In this document: one piece after another, positions 44,389 through 53,904 of the stretch
How the letters are laid out: each line of letters begins with the position of its first letter
How positions within the stretch are numbered: position 1 is the stretch's first letter
Assembly: GCA_022452285.1 (NCBI GenBank)
Contig: JAKUNG010000001.1
Location: 62,001 to 126,000 of the forward strand
Source: Terriglobia bacterium
GTDB lineage: Bacteria; Acidobacteriota; Terriglobia; Versatilivoradales; Versatilivoraceae
Direction of reading: 5' to 3'
Length of the DNA stretch: 64,000 bases
Program-made: the position numbers and the translations under genes
Notes under the pieces: generated by a model
Databases searched by the model: none
What the model was told of the DNA's origin: nothing
What the model saw: the letters and a program-made list of their open reading frames with translations, nothing else

Positions 44389-45732
44389 ATGGTTAAAGCA
44401 GGATGTCTAACAATTACCAAAGAGCTATTAAAACGCAGGCATTTTCTTCAGGTAGGATCGCTTAGCCTACTTGGAATTAACCTCAGTCAATATTTAGAGT
44501 TAAAAACACTCATGGCTGAATCTAATAATGGCCTGAAGAGGAAAGCTACAGCAGAAGCTTGTGTGGTAATATGGCTAGAAGGTGGTCCTAGTCAAGTTGA
44601 TACATGGGATCCTAAACCTAATAGTAACTTTAAACCAATCTCCACCAATATACCTGGCATTCAAATTTCTGAACTACTCCCTAAAATTGCAAAACACATG
44701 GATAAGTTAGCACTTGTAAGATCGGTCCATACAAAAGAAAATAACCATGGTCAAGGAACTTACTATGCTCTAACTGGACACCGGCCTACAGCGGCCATGA
44801 AATTCCCCAGTCTTGGTACAATCGTTACCAAAGAACTCGGTGCTCGTAACAATATTCCTGCTAATGTTATTGTACCAGATGCTTGGAAAAGTTCTTCGTA
44901 TGGAGAATATATTAAAGGTGCATTTCTAGACCCTGCTTTTAATCCGATGATGGTCCCTGACCCAAGCAAAGAAAATTTTCAGGTTTCTGATCTTTCCTTG
45001 CCAAAAACTTTAACTGTCGAACGACTTCATCATAGACAATCCATGTTGAATCTGGTTGATCAGCTTTATCGAAGCAAGATTGAACGGATTGAACATCAAG
45101 CAATGGATAAATTTTCTGAACAAGCTTTGCAAATGATACTAACACCTGAAGCTAGGGAAGCTTTTGATCTAAGCACAGAATCTGAAAAAACCAAGGATGC
45201 CTACGGTCGAGGCAGTTTTGGTCAAAGTTTGCTTTTGACTAGAAGATTGATAGAAGCTGGAAGTCGATTTGTGACTGCCGCTGGTCATGAATTAAATGGA
45301 TGGGATACCCACTCTGATAATGATCAAAGACACAAAGAAAAAATGACACCGGGCTTAGACAAGGCTCTCCCAGTCTTTTTAGAGGATCTTAAGCAACGCG
45401 GTTTGTTTGAAACAACTATAGTAGTGGTTATGGGGGAATTTGGCAGATCACCTCACCATAACTCTAAACTGGGAAGGGATCACTGGCCTCACTGCTGGTC
45501 TCTTGCTATTGGAGGTGGAGGGATCAAGGGAGGACAGGTGATCGGCGCAAGTGATGACCGAGGAGCCTACGTAGCTGAACGCACAATTTCAATGGGTGAC
45601 ATATATGCAACAATTTATAAAGCTTTAGGGATTGATTGGCACAAAGAATACATGAGTCCTATTGGAAGGCCAGTAAAAATCGCCAATGCTCTAGACGACG
45701 AAACTGGTCAGCCCATTGAAGGCCTCATTTAG
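44389..45732 (+). CDS. DUF1501 domain protein with Tat-like signal
   Basis: A 447-residue protein of the DUF1501 family (alkaline-phosphatase/sulfatase superfamily fold). The N-terminus 'LLKRRHFLQVGSLSLLGINL' is a twin-arginine-type signal. Conserved segments are 'VVIWLEGGPSQVDTWDPKP', 'VRSVHTKENNHGQGTYYALT', 'TAAGHELNGWDTHSDN', 'VVMGEFGRSP' and 'RDHWPHCWS', which include the Asp/His residues that bind metals in the superfamily. The start at ATG 44389 follows CAGGAG at five bases. It is the usual partner of the DUF1549 protein encoded 236 bases upstream. The substrate is unknown. Confidence 0.92.
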   Translation: MVKAGCLTITKELLKRRHFLQVGSLSLLGINLSQYLELKTLMAESNNGLKRKATAEACVVIWLEGGPSQVDTWDPKPNSNFKPISTNIPGIQISELLPKIAKHMDKLALVRSVHTKENNHGQGTYYALTGHRPTAAMKFPSLGTIVTKELGARNNIPANVIVPDAWKSSSYGEYIKGAFLDPAFNPMMVPDPSKENFQVSDLSLPKTLTVERLHHRQSMLNLVDQLYRSKIERIEHQAMDKFSEQALQMILTPEAREAFDLSTESEKTKDAYGRGSFGQSLLLTRRLIEAGSRFVTAAGHELNGWDTHSDNDQRHKEKMTPGLDKALPVFLEDLKQRGLFETTIVVVMGEFGRSPHHNSKLGRDHWPHCWSLAIGGGGIKGGQVIGASDDRGAYVAERTISMGDIYATIYKALGIDWHKEYMSPIGRPVKIANALDDETGQPIEGLI

Positions 45733-45840
45733 GCTTTCTCTTCCACCTAGTTTATCTCGGACAATTAAATTTTAATGGGTACCTTGAGAAATTATTTTTA
45801 ACTAGTTTTTCACAACCCAGGAGTTTCAAAACCATAAGTT

Positions 45841-48639
45841 ATGTATCATTCAAGATTGTCAATGACTTCAAAATTAATTATTTGTGGAATTTTGTTTGCT
45901 TTTTCACTGAATACTGGCCTTGTCAAATATGCTTTAGTTGTAACAAGACCCTTGAGTGCTCAAACCACTGACAACTTGCCTAAGGAAGTTATACGGATGA
46001 CTTCAGTAGAAGGAATAACAGAATATCGATTAGAGAATGGTCTTCGAATTCTTCTATTTCCTGACAACTCTAAACCAACCATCACTGTCAATATGACCTA
46101 TCTGGTTGGTTCATTACACGAAAACTACGGTGAAACAGGGATGGCTCATCTCTTGGAACACCTGCTTTTCAAGGGTAGCACTAAACATCCGGATATCCCC
46201 AAAGAATTGTCAGAACATGGAGCTCAGCCTAATGGAACAACCTGGTTTGATCGAACAAATTACTTTGAAACCTTTAGTGCAACTAATGAAAATTTAGAAT
46301 GGGCTCTTGATTTAGAAGCTGACCGTATGATCAATTCATTTATTTCGAAAAAAGATCTTAAAAGTGAAATGACAGTAGTTCGCAATGAATTTGAGATGGG
46401 AGAAAATAGGCCATTGGGCATCTTGATGCAGAGAACCCTGTCTACTGCCTTTCTTTGGCACAATTATGGAAAATCAACAATAGGAGCACGTTCCGATATT
46501 GAAAATGTTTCAATTAGTCGTTTGAAAGCTTTTTATCGAAAATACTATCAGCCTGACAACGCCATTTTGCTTGTTGCCGGCAAGTTTAATGAAATAAAAA
46601 CCTTAGATCTGATTATAAAAAAGTTTTCCTCTATTCCTCGACCTACACGTATTCTAAGAGAACCATATACTTTTGAGCCTACTCAAGATGGTGAACGCAG
46701 CATTACTTTGCGCAGAGTGGGTGAAGTTCAGCTACTAATTGCTTCTTACCACATTCCTTCAGGTTCTCATCTAGACTTTCCAGCCTGCGATATACTTGCT
46801 CAAATTTTAGGCGATTCTCCCTCAGGCAGACTACACAAGGCTCTTGTCCAAACCAATAAAGCTAGTAGGGTATTTGGGTTTAATTACCAATTACGTGATC
46901 CAAGTGTTGCCATGCTGGGTGCTGAGATACGAGAGCAAGCATCAATTGAACAAGCAAAAAAAATAATGTTACAAACTATTGAAAGTCTTCACGTAAAACC
47001 ACCAACAAAAAAAGAAGTTGAAAGAGCTCGCATCCAGCTGTTAAAACAGATTGACTTAACTCTAAATGATGCTAGTCGGGTTGGCTTAGGGTTAAGTGAA
47101 TGGATGGCTATGGGAGACTGGCGTCTCTTTTTTTTAAATCGTGACCGCATAAAAAAAGTTACGCCTCAGGATGTTCTGCGGGTGGCCTCTTTGTACCTTA
47201 AACCTTCAAATCGAACTTTGGGTCAATTCATTCCAACTATTAAGCCTGACCGGTCTAAAATTCCCCCTAAACCCGATATTGCCGCAATGTTGAAGAACTA
47301 CAAGGGAAACCCCACAATTTCAGTAGGAGAAGCTTTTGACCCTTCAACTACTAATATTGAATCAAGGGTTAGGCGACTATCTACTAGTCCAAACTTGAAG
47401 TTAGCACTGCTGCCAAAAAAAACCCGCGGGCAAACTGTATTTGTCAGTATCCGACTTCGGTTTGGAAATTCAGAAAGTTTAAAAGGTTTTAGCACTGCAG
47501 GGGACCTTGTAGCACCTATGCTAATGAGAGGTACAAATAAAAATAGCCGGCAACAAATTCAAGACAAATTTGATCTTCTTAAGGCTCGAGTGCGTTTTTC
47601 AGCAGGAATCTCCTCAGTCAGAATTTCTGTGGAAACGATAAAGGAAAACCTTTCTGAAGTTCTTTTGTTGATAGGGGAGGTACTTAAAGAACCTTCGTTT
47701 CCGACAGGAGAATTTGAAACTCTTAAACAAGAAGCCCTAGCTGCTATCGAACAGCAACGAACAGATCCAACAAGCATAGCTTATCTTACTTTTCGACGGC
47801 ACTTTAGACCTTACCCGAAAGGGCATGTTCTTTACGTACCTACTCTTGATGAAGAAATCAGTGACCTCAACGGTACTACCTTAGAAAATGTAAAACTATT
47901 TTATGATAACTTTTATGGAGCTTCTCATGGTGAAATTGGCATTTCAGGAGATTTTAATCCTACGGAGATTATTAAAGTTCTTAAAAATACGTTTGGCGGT
48001 TGGAAAAATCCAACCCCCTATGAACGAATCAAAAATCCTTTCTTAAAGATAAATTCTATTAACCAGGCTCTAGAAATCCCGGATAAAGCTAATGCTGTCT
48101 TTACCGCTGGACAATTAATCCCAATTGATACGAATAATAAGGATTATCCTGCACTAGTATTAGGAAACTATATGTTGGGTGGAGGGTTTTTAAATTCTAG
48201 ACTGGCTGTTCGTATTCGACAAAAAGAAGGTTTAAGTTATGGCATTCGTTCGTACTTGAGTATTGGAACAAAAGACAAACGAGGGTCTTTCTCCGTACAT
48301 GCCATCACCGCGCCTCAAAATATCGAAAAGGTAGAGTCAGCCTTTAAACAAGAAATTCAGAAAGCACTTAACCATGGGTTTTCTCTTGAAGAAATTGTTG
48401 CAGCCAAATCGGGCTATCTTCAAGTCCGGCAAGTGATGCGGGCACAAGACCGGAATTTGTCTGATACTTTGGCTGAACGACTTTTCGAAAATCGAACATT
48501 GTTGTGGGACAAAGCCTTTGAGGAATCTATTAATGCACTTACTAACAACCAAATTCAAACGGCACTCCAACGCTATTTAGACCCTGAGCAATTTACAATT
48601 ATCAAAGCTGGTTCTTTCACAAAGCCTGGGAAGAACTGA
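45841..48639 (+). CDS. M16 family zinc peptidase, two-domain, exported
   Basis: A 932-residue pitrilysin-type peptidase. A signal sequence spans about residues 8-41. The catalytic M16 domain has the inverted zinc motif H103-x2-E106-H107 ('AHLLEHLLFKG'), with the distal Glu in 'MTVVRNEFEMGEN'. An inactive C-terminal M16 half follows (about 500-930), with 'GTNKNSRQQI', 'GISGDF' and the R/Y pair in 'RIRQKEGLSYGIRSYL' that binds peptide termini. Both halves in one chain of about 930 residues is the usual arrangement in these bacteria. It probably degrades peptides in the periplasm. Confidence 0.93.
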   Translation: MYHSRLSMTSKLIICGILFAFSLNTGLVKYALVVTRPLSAQTTDNLPKEVIRMTSVEGITEYRLENGLRILLFPDNSKPTITVNMTYLVGSLHENYGETGMAHLLEHLLFKGSTKHPDIPKELSEHGAQPNGTTWFDRTNYFETFSATNENLEWALDLEADRMINSFISKKDLKSEMTVVRNEFEMGENRPLGILMQRTLSTAFLWHNYGKSTIGARSDIENVSISRLKAFYRKYYQPDNAILLVAGKFNEIKTLDLIIKKFSSIPRPTRILREPYTFEPTQDGERSITLRRVGEVQLLIASYHIPSGSHLDFPACDILAQILGDSPSGRLHKALVQTNKASRVFGFNYQLRDPSVAMLGAEIREQASIEQAKKIMLQTIESLHVKPPTKKEVERARIQLLKQIDLTLNDASRVGLGLSEWMAMGDWRLFFLNRDRIKKVTPQDVLRVASLYLKPSNRTLGQFIPTIKPDRSKIPPKPDIAAMLKNYKGNPTISVGEAFDPSTTNIESRVRRLSTSPNLKLALLPKKTRGQTVFVSIRLRFGNSESLKGFSTAGDLVAPMLMRGTNKNSRQQIQDKFDLLKARVRFSAGISSVRISVETIKENLSEVLLLIGEVLKEPSFPTGEFETLKQEALAAIEQQRTDPTSIAYLTFRRHFRPYPKGHVLYVPTLDEEISDLNGTTLENVKLFYDNFYGASHGEIGISGDFNPTEIIKVLKNTFGGWKNPTPYERIKNPFLKINSINQALEIPDKANAVFTAGQLIPIDTNNKDYPALVLGNYMLGGGFLNSRLAVRIRQKEGLSYGIRSYLSIGTKDKRGSFSVHAITAPQNIEKVESAFKQEIQKALNHGFSLEEIVAAKSGYLQVRQVMRAQDRNLSDTLAERLFENRTLLWDKAFEESINALTNNQIQTALQRYLDPEQFTIIKAGSFTKPGKN

Positions 48640-48717
48640 TTATATGGAGAACCAGTAAATGAATCACCTTTTAGCGTTTTCTCCCAACTGAGGATAATTT
48701 TTCCATAAAGGTGCAGT

Positions 48718-49017
48718 ATGAATTGCTGGAAATGCGGGACAGTATTTGAATCTCTTGAATTTAATAAGATTTATAGGTCTGATTCTTGCTCTGACTGTAA
48801 GAGTGATCTCCATGTTTGTAAGAACTGTCGGTTTTACGCTCCAGGTCATCATAATCAATGTCAGGAAACTCAAGCGGAATGGGTTAGTGATAAAGAAAGA
48901 TCAAACTTTTGTGATTACTTCCACGTCAGTGAAAAAGATCATAAGGGCCTTCAAAATAACTCTTCCGTCAGCAAAGAAAAAATTAAGGCGACTTTTGACC
49001 AGTTATTTGATGAATAG
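48718..49017 (+). CDS. Small conserved zinc-ribbon-like protein, 99 residues
   Basis: A cytoplasmic protein rich in paired cysteines: MNCWKCGTVFE (C3, C6), 'SCSDCKSDLHVCKNCRFY' (four cysteines, CxxC pairs) and 'NQCQETQAEWVSDKERSNFC'. The pattern matches a widespread uncharacterised family of about 80-110 residues with 'CRxCxFY...C.E...A..V.DKE.aNfCdyF', likely binding zinc. The ATG is preceded by AAAGGTG. The C-terminal tail is charged. It lies 78 bases after the M16 gene and 184 before the QueC-family gene. Function unknown. Confidence 0.85.
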   Translation: MNCWKCGTVFESLEFNKIYRSDSCSDCKSDLHVCKNCRFYAPGHHNQCQETQAEWVSDKERSNFCDYFHVSEKDHKGLQNNSSVSKEKIKATFDQLFDE

Positions 49018-49201
49018 AACAAGGCCGATAGTTTTTCCTTAAAGCCATACATATGATGCGTGAACTTAAGTAGATAACTCATCACCCACGTTTTTCTCAA
49101 TGAACTCTAATTAAGTGAACGTTTCGATTTCAAAAATGGTTCATCCTTTCTTTCAAGGGATTTAGAATACAAAGCTACACTTAAAAATAAATTATTTTTG
49201 A

Positions 49202-49894
49202 ATGAACAACAGTGAAACTAAACCAAAAAAAAATCAGCAAATATGTCTTTTAATCAGTGGCGGATTAGATAGTTGTGTCTTATCCCACTATTTACTTAAA
49301 AAACACTGGGAAGTTACTCCTATTTATATCCATTCAGGGTTATTGTGGGAATCAGTTGAAATAAGCTGGGTTAAACGCTTTTTAACTCGCGTTAAGAGTT
49401 CTAACTTAGCGCCTTTACAAGAAATCAGTCTACCTGTTCAAGATATTTACCAATCCCACTGGAGCACCACAGGCAAACAAACTCCAGATGCTTTTTCCAA
49501 TGATAATGAAGTTTACTTACCAGGAAGAAATTTAGTTCTCCTAGTTAAAGTAGCACTCTATTGCGCCTTTAATAATATTAATGTTATTGCGCTTGGCCCC
49601 CTTAAACAAAATCCTTTTCCTGACAGCACTCCAGCCTTCTTTCATAAATTTCAAGAATTAGTTAGTCAGTCACTAATGCACAAAATTGAAATCATTACCC
49701 CATTTATAAATTTTTCAAAACCAGATGTGATTAGATTAGGAAAGGAACTCCCTCTGCAGTTGACTTTCTCCTGTATCAATCCAATTGGAGAAAATCATTG
49801 TGGCTCTTGTAACAAATGTGCTGAGCGTAGGCGATCATTTAAATCCGCAAGGATTATTGACAAAACTAGATATAATTCCCTGCCAGACCTCTAA
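49202..49894 (+). CDS. QueC family (7-cyano-7-deazaguanine synthase-like) ATP pyrophosphatase
   Basis: A 230-residue N-type ATP pyrophosphatase of QueC length. The PP-loop is SGGLDS (19-24), 'YLPGRNLVLL' follows the family's 'PNRN' element, and the zinc cysteines C191, C200, C203 and C206 are intact ('SCINPIGENHCGSCNKC'). However, the strongly conserved 'YPDCRPEF' segment reads 'FPDSTPAFF' here, so the carboxylate substrate may not be CDG. No queD, queE or queF is adjacent. It is best called QueC-family; a role in preQ0 or a related thio/amide-forming reaction is open. Confidence 0.82.
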   Translation: MNNSETKPKKNQQICLLISGGLDSCVLSHYLLKKHWEVTPIYIHSGLLWESVEISWVKRFLTRVKSSNLAPLQEISLPVQDIYQSHWSTTGKQTPDAFSNDNEVYLPGRNLVLLVKVALYCAFNNINVIALGPLKQNPFPDSTPAFFHKFQELVSQSLMHKIEIITPFINFSKPDVIRLGKELPLQLTFSCINPIGENHCGSCNKCAERRRSFKSARIIDKTRYNSLPDL

Positions 49895-49936
49895 TCAGCT
49901 TTATTACTTAGTTAAAGAAAATTCATTTTAAATGAT

Positions 49937-49991
49937 CTCTGATTAGTTGAATTGAAAATATTCTTCGAAGAAAAATTCTACTTAATCAGAG
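49937..49991. repeat. Inverted repeat in the convergent gap after the QueC-family gene
   Basis: CTCTGATTA (49937-49945) and TAATCAGAG (49983-49991) are complementary over 9 bases. The spacer contains the palindrome TTCTTCGAAGAA. Lying between two convergent gene ends, it could serve as a bidirectional terminator, though T-runs are weak. Confidence 0.45.
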
Positions 49992-50068
49992 TCGGTTTTA
50001 TGTCGATCTACTAGGACATATAATTCAGGTCTTCTTGAGCCTGACAATCAAAAGATCGGTCTAGTACA

Positions 50069-51484
50069 CTATGTCCCTTTCCCCAGTAAAACTATGGGGA
50101 TAGTTTTCAAAATAATCTTGACATCAAGTAACAAAGACCATGAATCAATATATTGCAAATCTAATTCCATCCACTCTTGAAAATCAATATCATTTCTGCC
50201 CCTAACCTGCCACAAACAAGTTAGTCCAGGTTTCATGCGCAATCTTCTTCGCTGCCATCGCAAATAACCAGTGACCTCTTTAGGAATAGGTGGTCTAGGA
50301 CCAACAAAGGACATATCTCCTTTTAGAATATTTATCATTTGAGGTAATTCGTCCAAACTAAATTTACGTAAAATTTTACCCACTAGGGTACATCGTGGAT
50401 CCTTACCTATCTTAAAAACCGGTCCAGACATAGTATTCAAATGCTCAATTTCTTTCTGAACTTCTTCAGCATTCTCGATCATGGATCGAAACTTGTATAA
50501 AATAAAATTTCGACCTCCCAGTCCACATCGAACCTGCTTGAAAATAATGGGGCCTTTAGAAGTAAGCTTTATTAGGCTAGCTATAATGGCTAGTAGTGGT
50601 GAGGTGACAATTAAAAGGACAAATGCAAAAATCACATCAATCGCACTTTTAACCAAAAGCAAATAATCGTTCTGAGGAGTTGTAGTAAAAGTTAATAAAG
50701 GTAATTCATGCAGAGTTTCTAAGTAGATCTTAGAAGTCAAATGGGGGAAAAAACTCAGCATTATGCGAGTTTTAACACCTTCCTGTTCACATAACAGAAA
50801 AACGTCCTCCATTTTGGTTAAGCCTTCTTTGGAAACAACAAAAATCACCTCATCAACATGATGGTTACGAATAGCTTGTTCTAATTCATCTAAAGGAATG
50901 CTCGGGTATCTTCTTAGTTTTAAATCCAAATTACCGGTTGATGATTCAGGAACAATTCCAACCAAATGATAGCCCGATTCACTGGCATCCTCAAAAACTC
51001 TAGCAATCTGGGCAGCACGGTCATCATTACCGACAATTAGTAAATTTCTTTGACCAATCAGCAGTTGGTTTAAATACCTAACTGGTTTTCTTGCATATAT
51101 TTGAAAAGAAACGAGGAGCAAGAAATTTAATACTACAAAAATTAGAATGAAAGAACGACTAATGAAATCGTACTTCAAAACAAAAATTGTAGCACTAACC
51201 AAAATACTTCCTGAAAATACTAGTAGTCCGGTTTTCTTTAAAGCCTCTGTACCGGTCATCATTATTGTAGTATCTCGATACCTTATCAAAATTGATAATA
51301 TAGCCCACAACACAATCACCAAAAAAAGTAGAACCAGATAGTCCTTTAAAGGAAATAGTACATTTAAGTTTGGAGAGGATATTTCGGATCGAATCAGATA
51401 GGCTAAAAAAAAAGAAGTAATTGTAACTAAGGACTCAGCTACAACATTGACAACGCTAAAGATTCGATGTTTCTGCTGAATCAT
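50069..51484 (-). CDS. Polyprenyl glycosylphosphotransferase (WcaJ/WbaP family)
   Basis: A 471-residue membrane enzyme that transfers a sugar-1-phosphate to undecaprenyl phosphate to start exopolysaccharide or O-antigen repeat synthesis. The N-terminus has four predicted transmembrane helices (about 12-150), followed by a CoA-binding-like Rossmann domain ('LLIVGNDDRAAQIARVF'). The C-terminal Bac_transf domain carries 'FKQVRCGLGGRNFILYKFRSM', 'FSLDELPQMINILKGDMSFV' and 'RPGPP'-type signature 'VGPRPPIPKE'. The ATG follows AAGGAT. No glycosyltransferase operon adjoins it in this window. Confidence 0.93.
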   Translation of the reverse strand: MIQQKHRIFSVVNVVAESLVTITSFFLAYLIRSEISSPNLNVLFPLKDYLVLLFLVIVLWAILSILIRYRDTTIMMTGTEALKKTGLLVFSGSILVSATIFVLKYDFISRSFILIFVVLNFLLLVSFQIYARKPVRYLNQLLIGQRNLLIVGNDDRAAQIARVFEDASESGYHLVGIVPESSTGNLDLKLRRYPSIPLDELEQAIRNHHVDEVIFVVSKEGLTKMEDVFLLCEQEGVKTRIMLSFFPHLTSKIYLETLHELPLLTFTTTPQNDYLLLVKSAIDVIFAFVLLIVTSPLLAIIASLIKLTSKGPIIFKQVRCGLGGRNFILYKFRSMIENAEEVQKEIEHLNTMSGPVFKIGKDPRCTLVGKILRKFSLDELPQMINILKGDMSFVGPRPPIPKEVTGYLRWQRRRLRMKPGLTCLWQVRGRNDIDFQEWMELDLQYIDSWSLLLDVKIILKTIPIVLLGKGT

Positions 51485-51547
51485 AACTCATCCTTGACCA
51501 GAAAAAACAAACCATAAATTTCATATAGGATTTAAATGAGTTTCAAT

Positions 51548-52585
51548 TCATCTGACGTGAATTGAAGGAACATTTTTGTTGCACACTCTACCAATAACTG
51601 ATGCCTGCCCATATTTTCGGCAAAGTTGACTTAAAATAGCATCAACTTTTTCTTTAGGTGCAGTCATCAAAATTCCACCAGCGGTTTGTGGATCAAATAA
51701 AAGACTTTTCAACTGATCTGAAACTGTTGCATCAAAAGACACCCCCTGACCAACAAATTCGCGATTCACTCGATCACCTCGAGTTAGCATCTTTTGATCA
51801 ACCATCTCTAGGGCTCCCTGCAATAGGGGGATTTTTTTTGAATCAATTTCTAAATTAATTTTACTAGCATTTGCCATTTCCCAAAGATGCCCCAACAGTC
51901 CAAAACCAGTAACATCCGTAGCACTACGAACACCATATTTTTTCATAATTAACGATGCATCTTCTCCAGACAAAAGCATTGTTGTTAGTGCTTCTTTCAC
52001 AATTAAAGGATCTGCCTTTTGGAACTTGACTCCAGTTGAAATCACACCTGTTCCAATTGGCTTAGTCAACAAAAGCATTTCTCCAGGCAATGCACTTGAA
52101 TTGGTTATAACTTGGTCAGGCTTAACAACACCAGTTACTGCATAGCCAAACATAATTTGGTCGTTATCTACACTATGACCACCAAGTAAAGAAACTCTTT
52201 TTTCACTAAGAATTTCTATACCACCACTCATAATCGTGGTGAGGACATCGTAGTCTAGGCCTTTTTTAGGAAAACAAGTAATGGAAAGTGCAGTGAGAGG
52301 TTTTGCGCCCATGGCCCATAAATCATTCAGTGAGTTTAGAGCAGCAATCCGCCCATAGTCAAAGGCATCGTCCACGATAGGTGTGAAAAAATCTACAGTT
52401 TGTACCAAGGCTAAATCAGGTTGCAGAAGATACACTCCTGCATCATCGGCATCATCAAAGCCAACTAAAAGATTGGGGTCCTTCTCTTGTTTAGGTAACT
52501 TACTCAAAACTTGAGCAAGAGCCTGGGGGGCGAGTTTTGATGCTCAACCCGCACAGGATACCATTTCGGTAAGTCTTGGCTTCAT
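51548..52585 (-). CDS. selD: Selenide, water dikinase SelD (selenocysteine-containing)
   Basis: A 345-residue selenophosphate synthetase, making selenophosphate from selenide and ATP. Reading from ATG at 52585 (GGAGAG five bases upstream), the N-terminus is MKPRLTEMVSCAG, then UGA (52544-52546, residue 14), then 'ASKLAPQALAQ'. UGA falls exactly where SelD has its catalytic Cys or Sec, and K17 is the invariant lysine three residues on. Downstream motifs are normal: 'VGFDDADDAGVYLL', 'VDFFTPIVDDAFDYG', 'LLGGHSVDN' and 'DVTGFGLLGHLWEM'. Standard gene calling would start at 52507 and drop the catalytic segment. The genome must therefore have SelA, SelB and tRNA-Sec; none is in this window. Confidence 0.93.
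52504..52540 (-). promoter_or_regulatory. Putative bacterial SECIS hairpin in selD
   Basis: Three bases after the UGA, TCAAAACT (52540-52533 on the minus strand) pairs perfectly with AGTTTTGA (52511-52504), an 8-bp stem closing a 21-base loop. Bacterial SECIS elements lie just downstream of the recoded UGA inside the coding region and bind SelB, so position and size fit. The fold of the loop was not computed. Confidence 0.6.
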
Positions 52586-52772
52586 TAAATCTCTCCGCAA
52601 TTAAGTTGAAAAATCAAAACTATTAATATTTTACATAACGCTTACTATCTTAGGATGGAAAAAACAGGGGATGTTTTAGTTTAACCAGGACTATTGCCTT
52701 AAATCATTTTTATGATTATAGAATGTGATTTTGGTTCTGAAAAAAATTTCCTTAACCCTATAAAAGCTGGAG

Positions 52773-53852
52773 CTAAAGATTTTTTAAAATCAATTGTCCC
52801 ATCGCTTGTGTCCCAATAGGATCATCGCCTTCTTTCATTAAATCGGCTGTTCGATATCTAGATTGCAGAACATGTCCTATAGCGTCATCGACTGCTTTCG
52901 CCTCCTTTTCAAAACCAAAAGAATGTCGAAACATCATTGCTACAGAAGCAATCATACCAATAGGGTTAGCTTTATCTTGGCCGGCTATGTCAGGAGCAGT
53001 GCCATGGACAGGTTCAAATAAACCAATCTGACCCCCAAGACTAGCTGAAGGCAGCATTCCAATTGAACCAGTTAGCATTGAAGCTTCGTCACTCAAAATA
53101 TCACCGAAAAGATTAGAGGTTACAATCACATCAAATTGACTAGGATTTGCGATAAGTTGCATAGCACAGTTATCCACATACATATGATTAAGGACAACAT
53201 TTGGATATTCTTTTGCAACCTCTATCACTATTCGACGCCAAAGTTGAGACGACTCTAAAACGTTAGCCTTATCCACTGAAGTCAGAACTCCCCGCCTTTT
53301 AAGGGCAGCCTCAAAACCAACTTGCGCAATCCTCTTAATTTCAGAGGTGCTATAAACTTCAGTATTAATACCCACCTCTTCGCCGTTCACAAAAGAAGTG
53401 CCTCGTGGTTCTCCAAAATAGATGCCACCTGTCAATTCCCTCACAATTAACAGGTCTACTCCGTTAAGAATCTCCCCCTTCAAGGGGGAATCATCTATCA
53501 GTGAAGGGTAAATTCGAGCAGGTCGTAGATTAGCAAAAAGTCCTAAACTTTTTCGTAACCCTAAAATACCTTTTTCAGGTTTCAATTCCGGTGGCAATTG
53601 GTCCCATTTAGGCCCTCCTACTGCTCCAAGCAAAATGGCATCGCTTTTTTTACATAAATCAATAGTCTCTTCAGGTAGAGGTACACCAAACAAATCGAGT
53701 GCAGCTCCTCCTGCATAAGCTTCTTGGATATCAAACTGATGGCCAAAAAGTGATTCAATCTTCCTTATTACTAAGACGGCCTGTTCAGCAACTTCTTTTC
53801 CAATTCCATCACCTGGGATTATTGTTATGTGCTTGATCACACTGTCATTCAT
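52773..53852 (-). CDS. leuB: 3-isopropylmalate dehydrogenase
   Basis: A 359-residue NAD-dependent decarboxylating dehydrogenase of leucine synthesis. Motifs: '[13 protein letters not shown]' at the N-terminus, '[17 protein letters not shown]' (substrate loop), '[20 protein letters not shown]' (Asp ligands) and '[20 protein letters not shown]' (NAD site, isopropylmalate-dehydrogenase type). It converts 3-isopropylmalate to 2-ketoisocaproate. It lies 52 bases downstream of leuA in the ilvC - LOR/SDH - leuA - leuB order; leuC and leuD are not in the window. The length is normal and no anomalies were seen. Confidence 0.97.
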   Translation of the reverse strand: MNDSVIKHITIIPGDGIGKEVAEQAVLVIRKIESLFGHQFDIQEAYAGGAALDLFGVPLPEETIDLCKKSDAILLGAVGGPKWDQLPPELKPEKGILGLRKSLGLFANLRPARIYPSLIDDSPLKGEILNGVDLLIVRELTGGIYFGEPRGTSFVNGEEVGINTEVYSTSEIKRIAQVGFEAALKRRGVLTSVDKANVLESSQLWRRIVIEVAKEYPNVVLNHMYVDNCAMQLIANPSQFDVIVTSNLFGDILSDEASMLTGSIGMLPSASLGGQIGLFEPVHGTAPDIAGQDKANPIGMIASVAMMFRHSFGFEKEAKAVDDAIGHVLQSRYRTADLMKEGDDPIGTQAMGQLILKNL

Positions 53853-53904
53853 AAATACCCCTAACTAAAAACAAGAGCTAACTATTCCTTGTTTTAAAAA
53901 TGTT

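Noticed and set aside
48746-49042. 98-codon frame overlapping the zinc-ribbon gene on the same strand
   Set aside because: It is the +1 shadow of the 48718 gene, which has ordered CxxC pairs and a better ribosome site.
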